From Thermothelomyces thermophilus ATCC 42464 (Eukaryota > Ascomycota > Sordariomycetes > Sordariales > Chaetomiaceae), in NCBI RefSeq assembly GCF_000226095.1, contig NC_016474.1, positions 3,286,001 to 3,350,000 of the forward strand: DNA of 64,000 bases. The letters are read 5' to 3'. The translations under genes and the position numbers were made by a program. The notes beneath the pieces are model-generated. The model was given only the letters and a program-made list of their open reading frames with translations. It had not been told where the DNA came from and searched no databases. Of the stretch, positions 53,931-64,000 are shown piece after piece. Each line of letters opens with the position of its first letter. Positions within the stretch are counted from its first letter, which is position 1.

Positions 53931-55823
53931 ATGGATCCTTACGCGACAGCGGGCGGCGCCCCACAGCTGACGGCGCCCTCTTCCAGTGATTCCGCTAACA
54001 GCTCGCCGTCGGTGTCCACGGGGACGGCGACCTCGACTGCCACCCCGATCTCATCGGCGACCACTGAGCCACACCCTGTCGCTCCTGCTTCGGTCCCCGC
54101 AGCCTGTCTCGCCTGTGTATGTTCCATGCTTTGCTGACACTAGTTACCCGTATTCCTGACTCTCCTGAACCCTTGTTTCTGTGGTTCCTTAATCTTGGTT
54201 TTATTTATATCCAAATTTTATTTATGTTTTTTTTTTCGCCTTGATTTATTTATATCTCCTAAAATATCCTATCGTATCCTATCCTGTTCCTCCTGCAGGC
54301 GATGCGCGTGCTGATCAATTTCTCTCCGACGCTCCACAGCGCGGCAAGCATCTCAAGTGCGATGGGAACAACCCTTGCTCGCGCTGCACTAGCTCCAACA
54401 CCGAGTGTCTCTACGTGCCCTCTCGCCGCGGCTACAAGGGCCCGAGAAGGGGGACGGCACATAACCCGAACAAGCGGCATGCATCCTCCTCCCCGCCCTA
54501 CCCGGGCACCGAGGGGGACTGTCCCATGCTGCTGGGACACGGGGGCGTGAACGTGAACGTGAACCTGACCGCGTCCGGCCTCGCCGGCTTCAACCCAGCC
54601 ATTGTGCTCCCGGAGCAGTCTCCGGCCTCTTATACGAACCCGTCCCCGCTGACTAGCGTCCCCCTCTACCGGAACCCGTTCGTCAACGCCATGGATCCCA
54701 ACGGTCTGGCCCTGACGTCCGCCACGGCCGGCGCGCCTCCGGTCCAGGCGCCGCCGCCCACGCTGGAGCAGCGCTGCTTCGACGCCTTCTATCACTTCTT
54801 CCACGCAGGCCACCCCTTCGTGCTGCCCAAGGAGTACTTCCTCCGCATGCTCAAGGAGGGCTTCGCCCCGAACATGAACATCGTCCTGGCCGCCATGCGG
54901 TACATCGGCTCGCTCTACATCGACGCCGGGCCCGCCAGGGCCACCTACCTCGACGAGGCCATCCGGCTGTGCTACCAGCCCGGCACCACCAAGGACGGCT
55001 TCCTGATCCAGGCCCTGCTGCTCATCATCATCGGCCTGGACGGCCAGTGCAACCAGCCGAGAGCCCGGGAGCTGCTTGCCGACTGCGAGCACTACGCCAT
55101 CGAGATCGACCTCAACAAGCGTGACTTCGCCACTATCCACGGCCGCGGCAACCCCGTGCTCGAGGAGAGCTGGCGGCGGACCTGGTGGGATCTGTACGTC
55201 TGCGACGGCATGATCGCCGGCGTCCACCGCGTCACCAAGTTTCTGCTGTTCGACATACAGGCCGACGTGGGCCTGCCGTGTGAGGAGCAGCAGTACCTCA
55301 CGGGCGTGAGTATTACGTGACTTTGGCTCTCACTCGTCTTCAAGTCGTCCCAACAAACAAGACTGGGCTAACCTGGTTTTTTTTTTTCCACCACCCCCTC
55401 CCTCCCTCCAGCGGATTCCCACCCAAACCCTCTACATGGAGGACTTTGACGACCAAGGCTTCTCGGACGAGGATCGCGAGTTCTCGTCCTTCACCTACCG
55501 CATCGCCGCGGCCCGGAACCTGGGCCGGATGATGCGCATGCCGCCCGTCATGTTCCCCGACGACTCCACCGTCGACCGCGTGCAGTCGCTGCTGACCAAC
55601 TGGAGGATACACCTGCCGGACAGCAAGCGCGACGACCTGAACAAGAACTGCACCCTGGACGAGATGATGTTCCAGGCGCACTTTATCACCCATGCGTATG
55701 TTTTCCCTTTCCCTCCCCCTCTCCTCTCTTCCTTTCCCTCCCCCTCTCCTCTCCTCTTCCTCCTCCCCTTCCCTCCTTCTTGCCTTTTTGTTTCCCATTT
55801 CCGAATATTGATCCCAGACGAAC

Positions 55824-55868
<45 letters not shown>

Positions 55869-56463
55869 AACCGATCCGGAACCCCAACACACACACACAC
55901 ACCATAGCTGCACCATCATGCTGCACCAACCGCTCTCGCAGCTCGACACGACGCCCGTGCAGGCCGTCAACTCGTGCGCGCCGCACCGGCCGGTGCCGTC
56001 GGGCGACGTGTTCAACGCGCACACGCGGCACACGCTGACGGCGGCGGCGGAGATCTCCAAGATGATCACGCAGGCGGTGCCGGTGACGCAGCACACGCAC
56101 TTCTTCACGTGCGTCGTGACGCTCTCGTCGATCGTGCACCTGTCCCGGTGGGCGCTCTACTTCGTCGACGACGAGGACCACCTGCGCCAGCAGATCCGCC
56201 TCAACATCGGCGCCCTCCGCAAGCTCAGCCGCGTCTGGAAGGCCGCCGACACCGCCTGGACCCAGGTCCGCGCCGTCGCCCACGACATCTACCGCGAGAA
56301 GAAGGCCCAGCAGATCAGCCCGGCCTTCTGGGTCGGCTTCACCCAGGAGCAGATGATGAGCAGCATCAACGCCGACGAGGGCATCATGAGCGAGTTCCAG
56401 AACGCCGCCGCCAATGGAGCTGCCGTCGGCAGCGGCGTCATGGGAAGGGTCAGCCAGGAGTGA
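53931..56463 (+). CDS. Zn(II)2Cys6 fungal transcription factor
   Basis: Four exons (53931-54116, 54340-55305, 55412-55695, 55908-56463) give 663 residues. The first intron splits the zinc cluster: ACLAC from exon 1 joins RGKHLKCDGNNPC, SRCTSSNTEC from exon 2, a perfect C-x2-C-x6-C-x5-C-x2-C-x6-C at residues 59-85, followed by the basic YVPSRRGYKG. The fungal transcription-factor homology domain runs from about residue 205 (CFDAFYHFFHAGHPFVLPKE) through RRTWWDLYVCDGMIAGVHRV and FSSFTYRIAAARNLGRMMRM to near the end. Introns 1-3 have GTATGT, GTGAGT and GTATGT donors. Intron 3 contains 42 consecutive A, an unusual composition upstream of its CATAG acceptor. It should bind CGG-type sites as a dimer. 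Regulated genes are unknown. Confidence 0.9.
55825..55866 (+). repeat. Poly(A)42 inside an intron
   Basis: Forty-two A residues between GACGAACC and CTAACCG in intron 3 of the Zn2Cys6 gene, just before the CTAAC branch point. Confidence 0.95.
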
Positions 56464-58954
56464 AGACAGACAGAGGGAAAGGGGAAAAAAAAAAGACAAA
56501 GAAACAAAAAAAAGCCTCCGGGCCATGGCGGCTTGATGCTGTGGAAGGGCGGGCCGTGTCGGATTTCGGGGTGATGTCGTCTCCCCGTTTTTAGGGGAGT
56601 AAAGGGAAAAAACGGGTTTCCGGTTCTAATTATCTAAGGTGTTTGTTTAATCAAGGCTGGGTTTGTTTATCTGGGTGCAGCTGGTAGCGCAGCGCTCGAG
56701 GAAGAAAATAAAGGAGTTTGGCCTGCAGCCTTGAACTTTGATTTTTATTTTTTATTTTTATTATTTTTATTATTTTTATTGGTGTATTTTTGTATCTCTT
56801 TCCTTTCAAGTTTGGATAGGGACCGTTGGGGAGAAGAAATATCCCGGAGAGATCATGGCCAGTAATTAATTCTCTTTCTTCTAACGGCATGCTTAGTTTC
56901 CCCCCGCTAGGCTTACGGAAGAAGAATCAAGTCCGAAGGATTTTCTTGTATCCGCGTCCCTGTCCCTATCAGACCATGGCTGGGGAGAGAATAAGGCGAG
57001 AAATTCCTCGGCGGTGTCGGTTCTTCCAGGCCGCCGTCCGCTTTGAATTGGCACTCTGCTCCTGAGATAGTGGTTCCATTCGCTAAGTGCTGATCGCTGA
57101 AGGGGATACCGCCAAGCAGAGGTGTTGCGAGTCCATGCATGTACAGTTGATGGGAGGGGGAAGTAGGGGCCGGGGAAAAAAGGGGGGGTGTTTGCTTGTC
57201 GTGGAATGTGTTTCTCGAGCACCCAAACGGATGGGTGAGGAGTCACAAGCGGAGAGGGAAAGGTACACTGTAGGGAGGGGAAGGGGGTGGAACAGTCGCC
57301 GAAGTCGACGGCGATGGAGATGCATATAAAAGACATGGTGGAGGCCGATAGTGGCACCATCCCATGCAAATGCAAGGGCGGGAGTCAGCCCTAAGTCTCA
57401 GCTCGGGCGCAGATCCCGCATAAGGCGGGGGAAAAAGGGGATGGAGGGTAGCAGGAGGGTTTCTGATTCGGCGACTTGACGACTTCCCGTTGTTGGGGTT
57501 GAACCTCCTCCTCCCTCCTCCTCCTTCCCACATCCTGCTGCACCCTGTTTCGGGATCACCGGAGGAGGTCGCCGAGTCCAAGGCGGAGTACGTGTGTCCG
57601 CGCACCTTGCGAGACTAACTTTGCTGGTACAATGAACCCCTTCCACGGTCGGGTTGCCGGAGCGGAGGCCAATGCAACGCCGTCGTTGGTCTGACATGCA
57701 TATATATACTTGAGTAATCTATAACTGTGGAAGTACTCCGTCCCGTACCATGTATTGCTCCGGGGGTTGTCTCCCATTGGCCACCCAGTCCCCGAAGGTC
57801 AGGGCGGCTGGCTTCATGTTCTTCTTCAGCCGGATTACCTTTTGGTGTATGCACGGAAGGAAGCAAGTAAGTATAGAGTATATACTAGTACTATTCTTCC
57901 GGTGTTGTGGGAACCTTGCAAGGGTGCCCGGTGACGGCCCCTTGGCTTACCAAAGTATACGAGGCGCGTCGGGATCCATCTTGACCCTTGCCGTTGCCGT
58001 CCTCGGTTGTCAACAGGGGGAGGGACAGGGAATCCGGTGACTGATCCTTCGATCGGGCATTTCTAAAATTCCGAGTTGCTCGTTGGAATGTAGACGAGGC
58101 CTGTCTCGCCAAGCTCTGATGGCAAGGAGGTGTGGTTTCTTTCTGAGGAGGCGTCGTCGTCGGGAGGCCATCGAAGAGCATCATCGGGGCTGTCGGCGGC
58201 CATAGAACCAAACTCCTTTCCACCAAGTCAAGCACCCTTCCTCTCCCTCCCATGCGCGCGGGCGAGATCCGCGGGGCGCTCCGGCTCCCCCAGCGCGCGG
58301 CCAAACCACTCTTCTTCACCCCGTCTGGCCCGCCGAGTTCCTGCTCAAAAGGTCACTCGACATCGAGCGGTGCTCTGTCGGCTCGTTGTCAGGCGTTGAC
58401 GGGGATGTCTCTATACGGCCCCCTATAAGTGGAAAGGGTCCCCTGTAGAGCCCCAGGCTGTGTGTATGAAGCGTGCGCATAGCCCGCGTCTGCCGTCGCC
58501 GCACGCGACCCAAGTCATCACGTCAGCGTTGGAATGTCGCGTTGTAGCGCGCCGTGCTGCGCCGCGCCGGCGCCTGTATCACCACCGCCCCAACATCACA
58601 AGCAAACCCCACTGTCCATGAAGATTAGATTGCCTCAGGCCTTTTTCCTTCATTCGGTTCTCTGTGCTCTAAGTGGATAGAAACCTCCCTATAACCACCT
58701 AAGGTGCTGTATCCTCAAGCCATCCGAAACTGGCCCTGAATATAATAAGTGCAAAAGAACAATAAGAGAGAGAAGAAAAAGAAACCAAAAAAAGAATGCA
58801 TCCCTTTCCCACGTCCTGCTTGCACAAAACAACAGGTCTCGCGGAGTACAGCACGAAGTAGTAATAATATACTTCTCAAAACACAGAACTCAGCCTCGGC
58901 TGACCGATGCGATGGCGAGATCCGCCCTACCGTACCTAGCTAGGTAGGGTAACC
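56464..58954. other. 2.5 kb intergenic region between convergent genes
   Basis: It begins with a probable 3' UTR with T/A-rich (TTTTTATTA)n sequence at 56735-56790. The rest holds G-rich stretches (57150-57300) and short frames on both strands with no domain. One 8/9 match to the TACTCCGTA motif lies at 57734. Confidence 0.45.
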
Positions 58955-59382
58955 TTACCGCGGCGGGTTGGGCAGCGGCCGGGGTCCGACGATCTGCCTG
59001 CGGTTGGCCCCGATGCCCTGGGAGCCCTTGTTCTGGCTGTCGCCGCCGGTGTAGCCGGTCCACTGGCTGACGTCCCAGCGCCCGTCGATGCCGCCGCCGA
59101 TGCCGTCGACGCCGCCGCCGCTTTCCCCGGGCCCCAGGGCGGCCGCCCTGGCCGCCGTCTCCTGCTGCGCCTCCTCCCACTCGCGCTGCCGCTGCCGCTC
59201 GAGCTCCATCTCGCGCTCAAGCAGCGACTTGGACGCCCACCCGGGCCCCTTGGACCCGCCTGCTGCGAAGGCGGCTGATGCGGGGCTGGGCTTCGCCTTG
59301 GGAGCTGGCGGGGTGCGATCCGAGTTTGCGTTGTTGGAAGAGGGAATACCGCGGGCAAAGAAAGGCTTGGATGGAGCTGGGG

Positions 59383-59422
<40 letters not shown>

Positions 59423-61314
59423 TTGTTGTTGTTGTTGCTGTGATGGTGATGGTGGTGGTGGTTGTTGTTGTAGTGGTGGTTGACGCGATGATTCTGGTGA
59501 GCTGGATGCGTAGGCGGCAGGGTCGGGAAGGGGACGAGAACCGGTGTGTTGCTTGCGAAGCGGCGATACTGGGGCTGCTTCGGTTGGGTCTGGAAGGGGT
59601 CGAGATCCGGTGTGCTGTTTTCGGACCGGCAGGGGAGGCTGCTGTGCTGCCGCCGGATCGGGGAGCGGCCGTGATCCCGTGTGCTGCGTCCGGATCGGGA
59701 GCTCTGGCGGCGCGTCGGCCACACGATGGGCCTTCACCTTTGTTGGAGGGGAGGCGACGCTGGTAGGGTCCGGCAGTGGTCGAGGGGACGAAAGGGGCGG
59801 CGGCGACATTGCCGCTTCGTCGTTCGGCTCTTCGTCGTGTTGTTTCAGCTGCTGATGGTGCTGCGACCGAGGACTGGCGACGAAGTTGAGCTCGTCGCGC
59901 ACGCTCCAAGAATCCTGCCTGGAGACCGGCTGTGCTGGCCGGCTGCGCGACCGTGATCGGGCCTTCTTCTTCTCGTCGCCCGCGCCGGGGCGGAGAGACC
60001 GTCCCTGGCGTTCTCTCTCGTACATGGCTTCGCGCTGACGGGCCAGCTCGAGCTGCTTCTCGAGCTCCCTGATGCGCGCCTGTTCGGGGGTCTCGCGCTC
60101 GGCCTGGTACTGGCTGAGGTACTGCCCGCGCAGCTGGGGGTTGCTCTTGCGTATGTTCTGGCGCTCCGCCCTCAGGCGGGCCTCGGCCTCCTCTTCCTCC
60201 CTGCGCCTCTTTTCCTCCGTCAGCTTCCACTGGCGCTCTTCCTCTTCCCACCGCCTCTTCTCCTCCTCGATGCGCTTCCTCTCCTCTTCCATGAGACGGC
60301 GGGTCTCCTCCTCCCACCGGCGTTCCTCCTCCAGCCGGGCGCGCTCCTCTTCCGCCTCGATCTCGGCCTTCCGCCGGCGTTCCTCCTCTTGTCGCTGCCG
60401 CTCAGCCTCTGCCTCTTGTTCTTTCCTCTTCTTCTCCTTCTCGGCCAGGCTGGGCACGTAGGGACCGGCACTAGTGATCTGCCGACGACCGCCAAATGCA
60501 ATGCCCAGGTTTCCCTGGCTCGCGCCGCCCATGTATCCGTACTGCGCAATGTTCCAAGCCGGCGCCGTAGCACCTTCCTGCTCCTTCTTGCTCCAGCTGC
60601 TGACTGGCGGAGTCGGGCTTGAGGCGCCCTGTGTCGGCGACTTGGTGGGGCTCCGGCGGCCAGACCCTGAGTCGCCGGTCTTGGGTCTACTACCGTGCAG
60701 GGATGACGAGGTGTTGCTGGCATTCGAGACGCCGCTACCGCGCAGACCAGTCGGAGTGGTGGGGCCCGTCGAGTCGGGGCTCACGAGGCCTGTCCGGGAG
60801 CTCCGGGGGCCGATGGGGTTGGGGAATGCCGAGGGGTTAACAAGGTTGGCGGCGCGGGTGAAGGCGCCGAGACACTGCAAGACCTGGGCGGGGTCTTTCT
60901 GTTCGTAGAGGTCGACGGTCAGGAACATGTCGTGCTGCTGGAGGTTGAGCGGCGGGGCCTGGCAGGCGCGCAGGAAGTGCGAGATGTTCTCCATCTGGAC
61001 GAAGGGCATGGGAGACTTCTTGAACTTGACCCCGGGCGGACCGACGACGAGGTTGACCAGCCTGCATGTACAATACAGTACCGTGTGTGTCAGATGGGCG
61101 CCCGGACAGAGATGCAAGGGACAACGTGGGCAAAGACTGGCTCTTACTTGCACAGGGCCACGCCGTCTTTCAGCGCCTCGAGCAGGTCACCTTCGGGAAG
61201 CTTCTCGCCCAGTGTTTCCTCGATCCATTGCCTGACCTCGTTCGCCGCGGCGGGCGTGTACTTCTCGAGGCGCATCTTGCGCAGGTCCTTGTCGAGGGAC
61301 GTCACCGACGCCAT
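58955..61314 (-). CDS. Calponin-homology actin-binding protein with two calponin repeats (Scp1/transgelin-like)
   Basis: Minus-strand exons 61314-61148 and 61061-58955 give 757 residues. An N-terminal single calponin-homology domain (about 1-130: RQWIEETLGEKLPEGDLLEA, DGVALCK-LVNLVVGP, then VQMENISHFLRACQ and DLYEQKDPAQVLQCLGAFTR) resembles yeast Scp1 and transgelin, which cross-link F-actin. A calponin repeat (QYGYMGGASQGNLGIAFGGR, about 229-248) is followed by a charged Glu/Arg coiled coil of about 150 residues. Then comes a disordered region holding three near-identical HTGSRPLPDP repeats and a Gln run of about 20. A second calponin-like repeat (WTGYTGGDSQNKGSQGIGAN, then RRQI) closes the protein. 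Scp1 itself is only about 200 residues, so this is a much extended version. Likely site: cortical actin patches or cables. Intron donor GTAAGA, phase 2. Confidence 0.87.
59385..59450 (+). repeat. Polyglutamine-coding trinucleotide repeat
   Basis: GCTGCTG runs followed by TTGTTG runs, read on the minus strand as about 20 Gln with mixed CAA and CAG codons, inside the calponin-homology protein gene. Confidence 0.9.
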
Positions 61315-62216
61315 GGTGGCGAATTATCGGAGAAGGATGGTGCGTTCAGACCGTCTATCTCGGGATACGTATGAAGAGATAAAATCGAGGGCGGCAGCTT
61401 CGATCGACCAAGTCGAGCACCGAGTGGAAATCGGCTCGTCAGGCTTCGGTGGGACCAGCGCTAGAGTGTAAGCTCGCAAACTTCCAAGTACCAAATCCTA
61501 GTGTAGCTAAGTAGTAATCCCGATGGCGGGGTCCCGGGTCTGCGGTTCCCCGGCGGCACCGAAAGCGCTGGATGACGCGTACTATGTAGGTAATGATCGA
61601 TGTGACAATTGGGGCTCGCGGAAGGTGAGAGAGAGGTCTCGCAGATGATTCGGCCACTTGACTGAACGGGTGAAGCGGGAGGAATCTTGGTTAATGTATT
61701 GTGCTGGCCAGGGGAAGGTGGGGGGATGATTTGGGGTTGCTCATTTCCACTGGGCCCCTATAGAAGATATCTTAATTACATACCTACTTACTACCCGGAT
61801 TGCAATTTCCAGGTACACTTACCCCCAAACCCCCCGGCTACTCAGAGTAGATGCTAGTGCTTGTATGTATGTACGGATTACATACCGGCATGCGGGCAAC
61901 AGTGGAATTTAGCCCGGTGCAGCCACAATTTTATTTTTTTTGCATGGGGGAGGCTGGCATTTCCTTCGAAGTGCCCCTACTCCGGATATAGTGGCTGGAG
62001 CTCCCAGCGGATGCGACGATCCCTCCCGGCTTGGCAAACGACGTCACTCGGTCGAGGCCCAGTGAATAGTGTATGCATGCATTCTTTTACACTAGAACTT
62101 AGAAAATTATCCACCCGAGCTTCTGTCGCGAACTTGCAATTATTCCTCCGCCGGGGGAGCAAGGGCCAAACCAAATAGTTCAACATATCATCCACAGTCG
62201 AACAAATAACAATACA
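61315..62216. other. Intergenic region between divergent genes
   Basis: It holds TACGGATTA at 61872-61880 in a TATGTATGTA microsatellite context. The last 100 nt are AT-rich (AACAAATAACAATACA) before the next start. No gene is seen. Confidence 0.55.
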
Positions 62217-63182
62217 ATGTCGCAACTGCCGGTCTCCCCGTTCTTACGGGCCTGGTACAAATGGAAGATGCTGCGGCTTCCATGGCGGCGCCAGTTTCTA
62301 GTTGGTACGTACCCCTCCCCCCCCAACACACACACACACACACCACGCCCCTAACCTTTGTCTCTTCCCAACACTCTCTTTGGGATAGCTTAGTGCCTCT
62401 ATCGCTAACTTACCCGTCCTCGTCTCCCCGATTCAGGCTTCGATCTAAGCGGAAACACGTACTGGGAATTCCTCGACCGCGGCTCCCGCCTGCCCCCCCC
62501 ACGAACGAACCCGTCATCCCAGACGACGACAACGACGACGACGACGAGGAGCAGCCCCGTCCGGTGGCGGCGCATCGTGCGCTACCCGCGCGGCACGCAC
62601 CACTCGGCCGTCGACGTGCCGCCCGCCTGGCACCAGTGGCTGCGGCACACGCGCGCCGACCCGCCCTCGCTGGACGAGCAGCGCGCCGAGGTCGCCCGCC
62701 AGGAGCGCATCAAGCGCCTCGCCGCCGAGGCCGACGCCCGCTGGGAGGCCAAGCCCAGGGTGATGGAGGACGGCGCCGGCGCGGCCCGGCGGGCGGCGGC
62801 GCTCGGGGCGCGCGCGCCCGCCCTCGAGACGGACCGGCCCCTCGGCCCGGGGAGCACCAGCAGCACCAGCAAGTTCGCGAGCGCCGCCTCCGAGAGGGCC
62901 GCCGAGGCCGGCGACACGAGCGGGGCGGGGACCGTCACCGGGGACGTCGCGCCGGGGGATAGCGAGGCGGTGAACCTGCGGGAGGAGACGTGGAAGAGGA
63001 TGAAGAGAGAGGCCGAGGCGGAGGCGGAGGCGGAGGCGAAGGCGGCAGAAGCGGAAGGCGACGGAGCGAGCAAGGCCGCTGGCGGGAAAGCTCCGGATCC
63101 GTGGAGGCAGCACGCCAAGGGAGGGCCGGGTGAGACGTGGCAGCCGAAGTCATGGGAACCGACCGCGAGGGAGAAGAAATGA
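62217..63182 (+). CDS. Mitochondrial complex I assembly factor NDUFAF2 (N7BML/mimitin) family
   Basis: Exons 62217-62304 and 62437-63182 give 277 residues. The family acts late in assembly of NADH:ubiquinone oxidoreductase and is replaced by the related subunit NDUFA12. Visible: WYKWKMLRLPWRRQFLVGFD, then LSGNTYWEF, the family's GxDxxGNxYYE-like start, and RRIVRYPRG followed by VDVPPAWHQWLRHTRADPPS, the core of the NDUFA12/NDUFAF2 domain. After residue 140 the protein is disordered and rich in Ala, Glu and Arg, with an EAEAEAEAEAKAAEAE run. It ends WRQHAKGGPGETWQPKSWEP, the short C-terminal motif seen in fungal relatives. The long disordered tail and the poor central Tyr motif favour the assembly factor over the subunit. 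The intron has a GTACGT donor and GCTAAC branch; it joins LV-GFDLSG. The gene ends about 500 nt from a convergent neighbour. Confidence 0.85.
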
Positions 63183-63685
63183 GAGGGAGGCTTTGGGAGG
63201 AGCACCGGAGGGCGGCGGGGAGAAGCAACACATGTACAAATAGTGTAATGAGCATATCCAGGAGATGCAGCGTTCCATATTTCAAAGCGTATATACCAAA
63301 AAAAGCGAAACAAGGAATAATAAATGAGGCATTGTATGATATTATACTCTTATCTTACCCCTTACAACCCTATTTGTCTATCAACTGAACCTATGACCTC
63401 TTGAGGAACGCTGCCTTCGCTTCTTCCATCAACCGCCGAGGGGCAACAAATCAACATGCGAATCCCAGCCGCGTCAAACGTTGGATAACCACCGACCGAG
63501 TAATACCAGTGACTGTTAATGCAATCCGTGTCATGAGCGCAAAAGGGCCAAGGACGGGTATCAAAATTCCAAAATGTAGTCCCCAGCAACCGACCAAACC
63601 GACCAAACCGACCAAACAGACGAACCCGACGAACCGACACGCCGCCAACACCTCAACAAATAAGCAAAAAAGCACGAAAACGAAA
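63183..63685. other. Intergenic region between convergent genes
   Basis: About 500 nt of 3' flanking sequence for both neighbours. A short ACCGACCAA tandem lies at 63590-63620. Nothing else is seen. Confidence 0.55.
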
Positions 63686-64000
63686 TCACTGCCTGGACGC
63701 GGCAGCAATCACATCAACCAGCGTCCTCAAGTTGCGCGCCGACCTCGCCAGCACCTCCCTGGCCGCCTTATCCGCCGGGCTACTACCGTTCTTCCCGCCG
63801 GCGGCGGCGCCGCCCCTGCCCCACCGGCCGCCGGTCTTGATCCTGTCCTCCCTCGCCTTGATCCCCTTCTCGACGGCCCGGCGCAGCTCCGGCGAGTAGT
63901 CGATCCCGATCCGCGCGTAGACGAACCAGGCCATGCTCTCGAGCGCGAGTGACAGCTTGGCGTTGTCCTCGGCCGTGACCTTGCCGGCCGCGAACGGCAG
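63686..64000 (-). CDS. C-terminal part of an unrecognised protein (5' end beyond window)
   Basis: The minus-strand frame enters at the right edge without a stop and ends at 63686. About 104 residues are visible: LPFAAGKVTAEDNAKLSLAL then ESMAWFVYARIGIDYSPELR, followed by the charged RAVEKGIKAREDRIKTGGRW, a Gly-rich linker, and the helix DKAAREVLARSARNLRTLVD. I do not recognise the family. GC-rich third codon positions and the helical pattern support a real coding end. No signal or membrane segment is visible in this part. Confidence 0.6.
   Translation of the reverse strand: MPFAAGKVTAEDNAKLSLALESMAWFVYARIGIDYSPELRRAVEKGIKAREDRIKTGGRWGRGGAAAGGKNGSSPADKAAREVLARSARNLRTLVDVIAAASRQ

Overview
The window reads as nuclear DNA of a filamentous ascomycete, most likely a sordariomycete and plausibly a Chaetomiaceae/Sordariales relative. 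The evidence is GC-rich coding sequence, short introns (about 50-180 nt) with GTRNGY donors and CTAAC/CTGAC branch points, fungal-only families (Zn2Cys6 regulators, the Ybp1 family, a HeLo-domain protein), low-complexity tracts inside proteins, and AT-richer gene-poor gaps. There are no bacterial-type operons, and no rRNA, tRNA or CRISPR array could be supported.

Left part (1-17 kb) is housekeeping. It holds a cullin-4 scaffold cut by the left edge, a PQ-loop vacuolar amino-acid transporter, an MFS monocarboxylate-type transporter interrupted by one in-frame stop, a peroxisomal enoyl-CoA isomerase convergent with the Golgi tether subunit Cog1, a peroxisomal NADH pyrophosphatase, and ribosomal protein uL1 (L10a).

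Middle part (17-45 kb) is looser. It holds a Zn2Cys6 regulator whose zinc cluster lies mid-protein, an unrecognised 375-residue fungal protein, a nearly gene-free 4.9 kb stretch, a C2H2 regulator with a long intron-bearing 5' end that carries a 10-bp minisatellite, a SET-domain protein with a hydrophobic N-terminus, a Ybp1-family protein, and a sterol-glycosyltransferase-like gene of which only the first exon remains.

Right part (45-64 kb) holds a single-pass membrane protein with a PAN/apple-like ectodomain, a secreted type-B carboxylesterase, a HeLo-domain plus pseudokinase protein (the architecture most suggestive of regulated cell death), a second Zn2Cys6 regulator, a calponin-homology actin-binding protein with a calponin repeat at each end of a coiled coil, an NDUFAF2-type complex I assembly factor, and the C-terminus of an unrecognised protein cut by the right edge.

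The strongest non-genic signal is the 9-mer TAATCCGTA and its complement. I count ten exact copies, five of them in one orientation inside the 1.4 kb gap between cullin-4 and the PQ-loop gene, against about 0.5 expected by chance. Two more form a perfect 12-bp inverted repeat just past the truncated glycosyltransferase. Gene models, including exon ends, were built by hand from reading frame, splice consensus and remembered family sequences. No database search was run.
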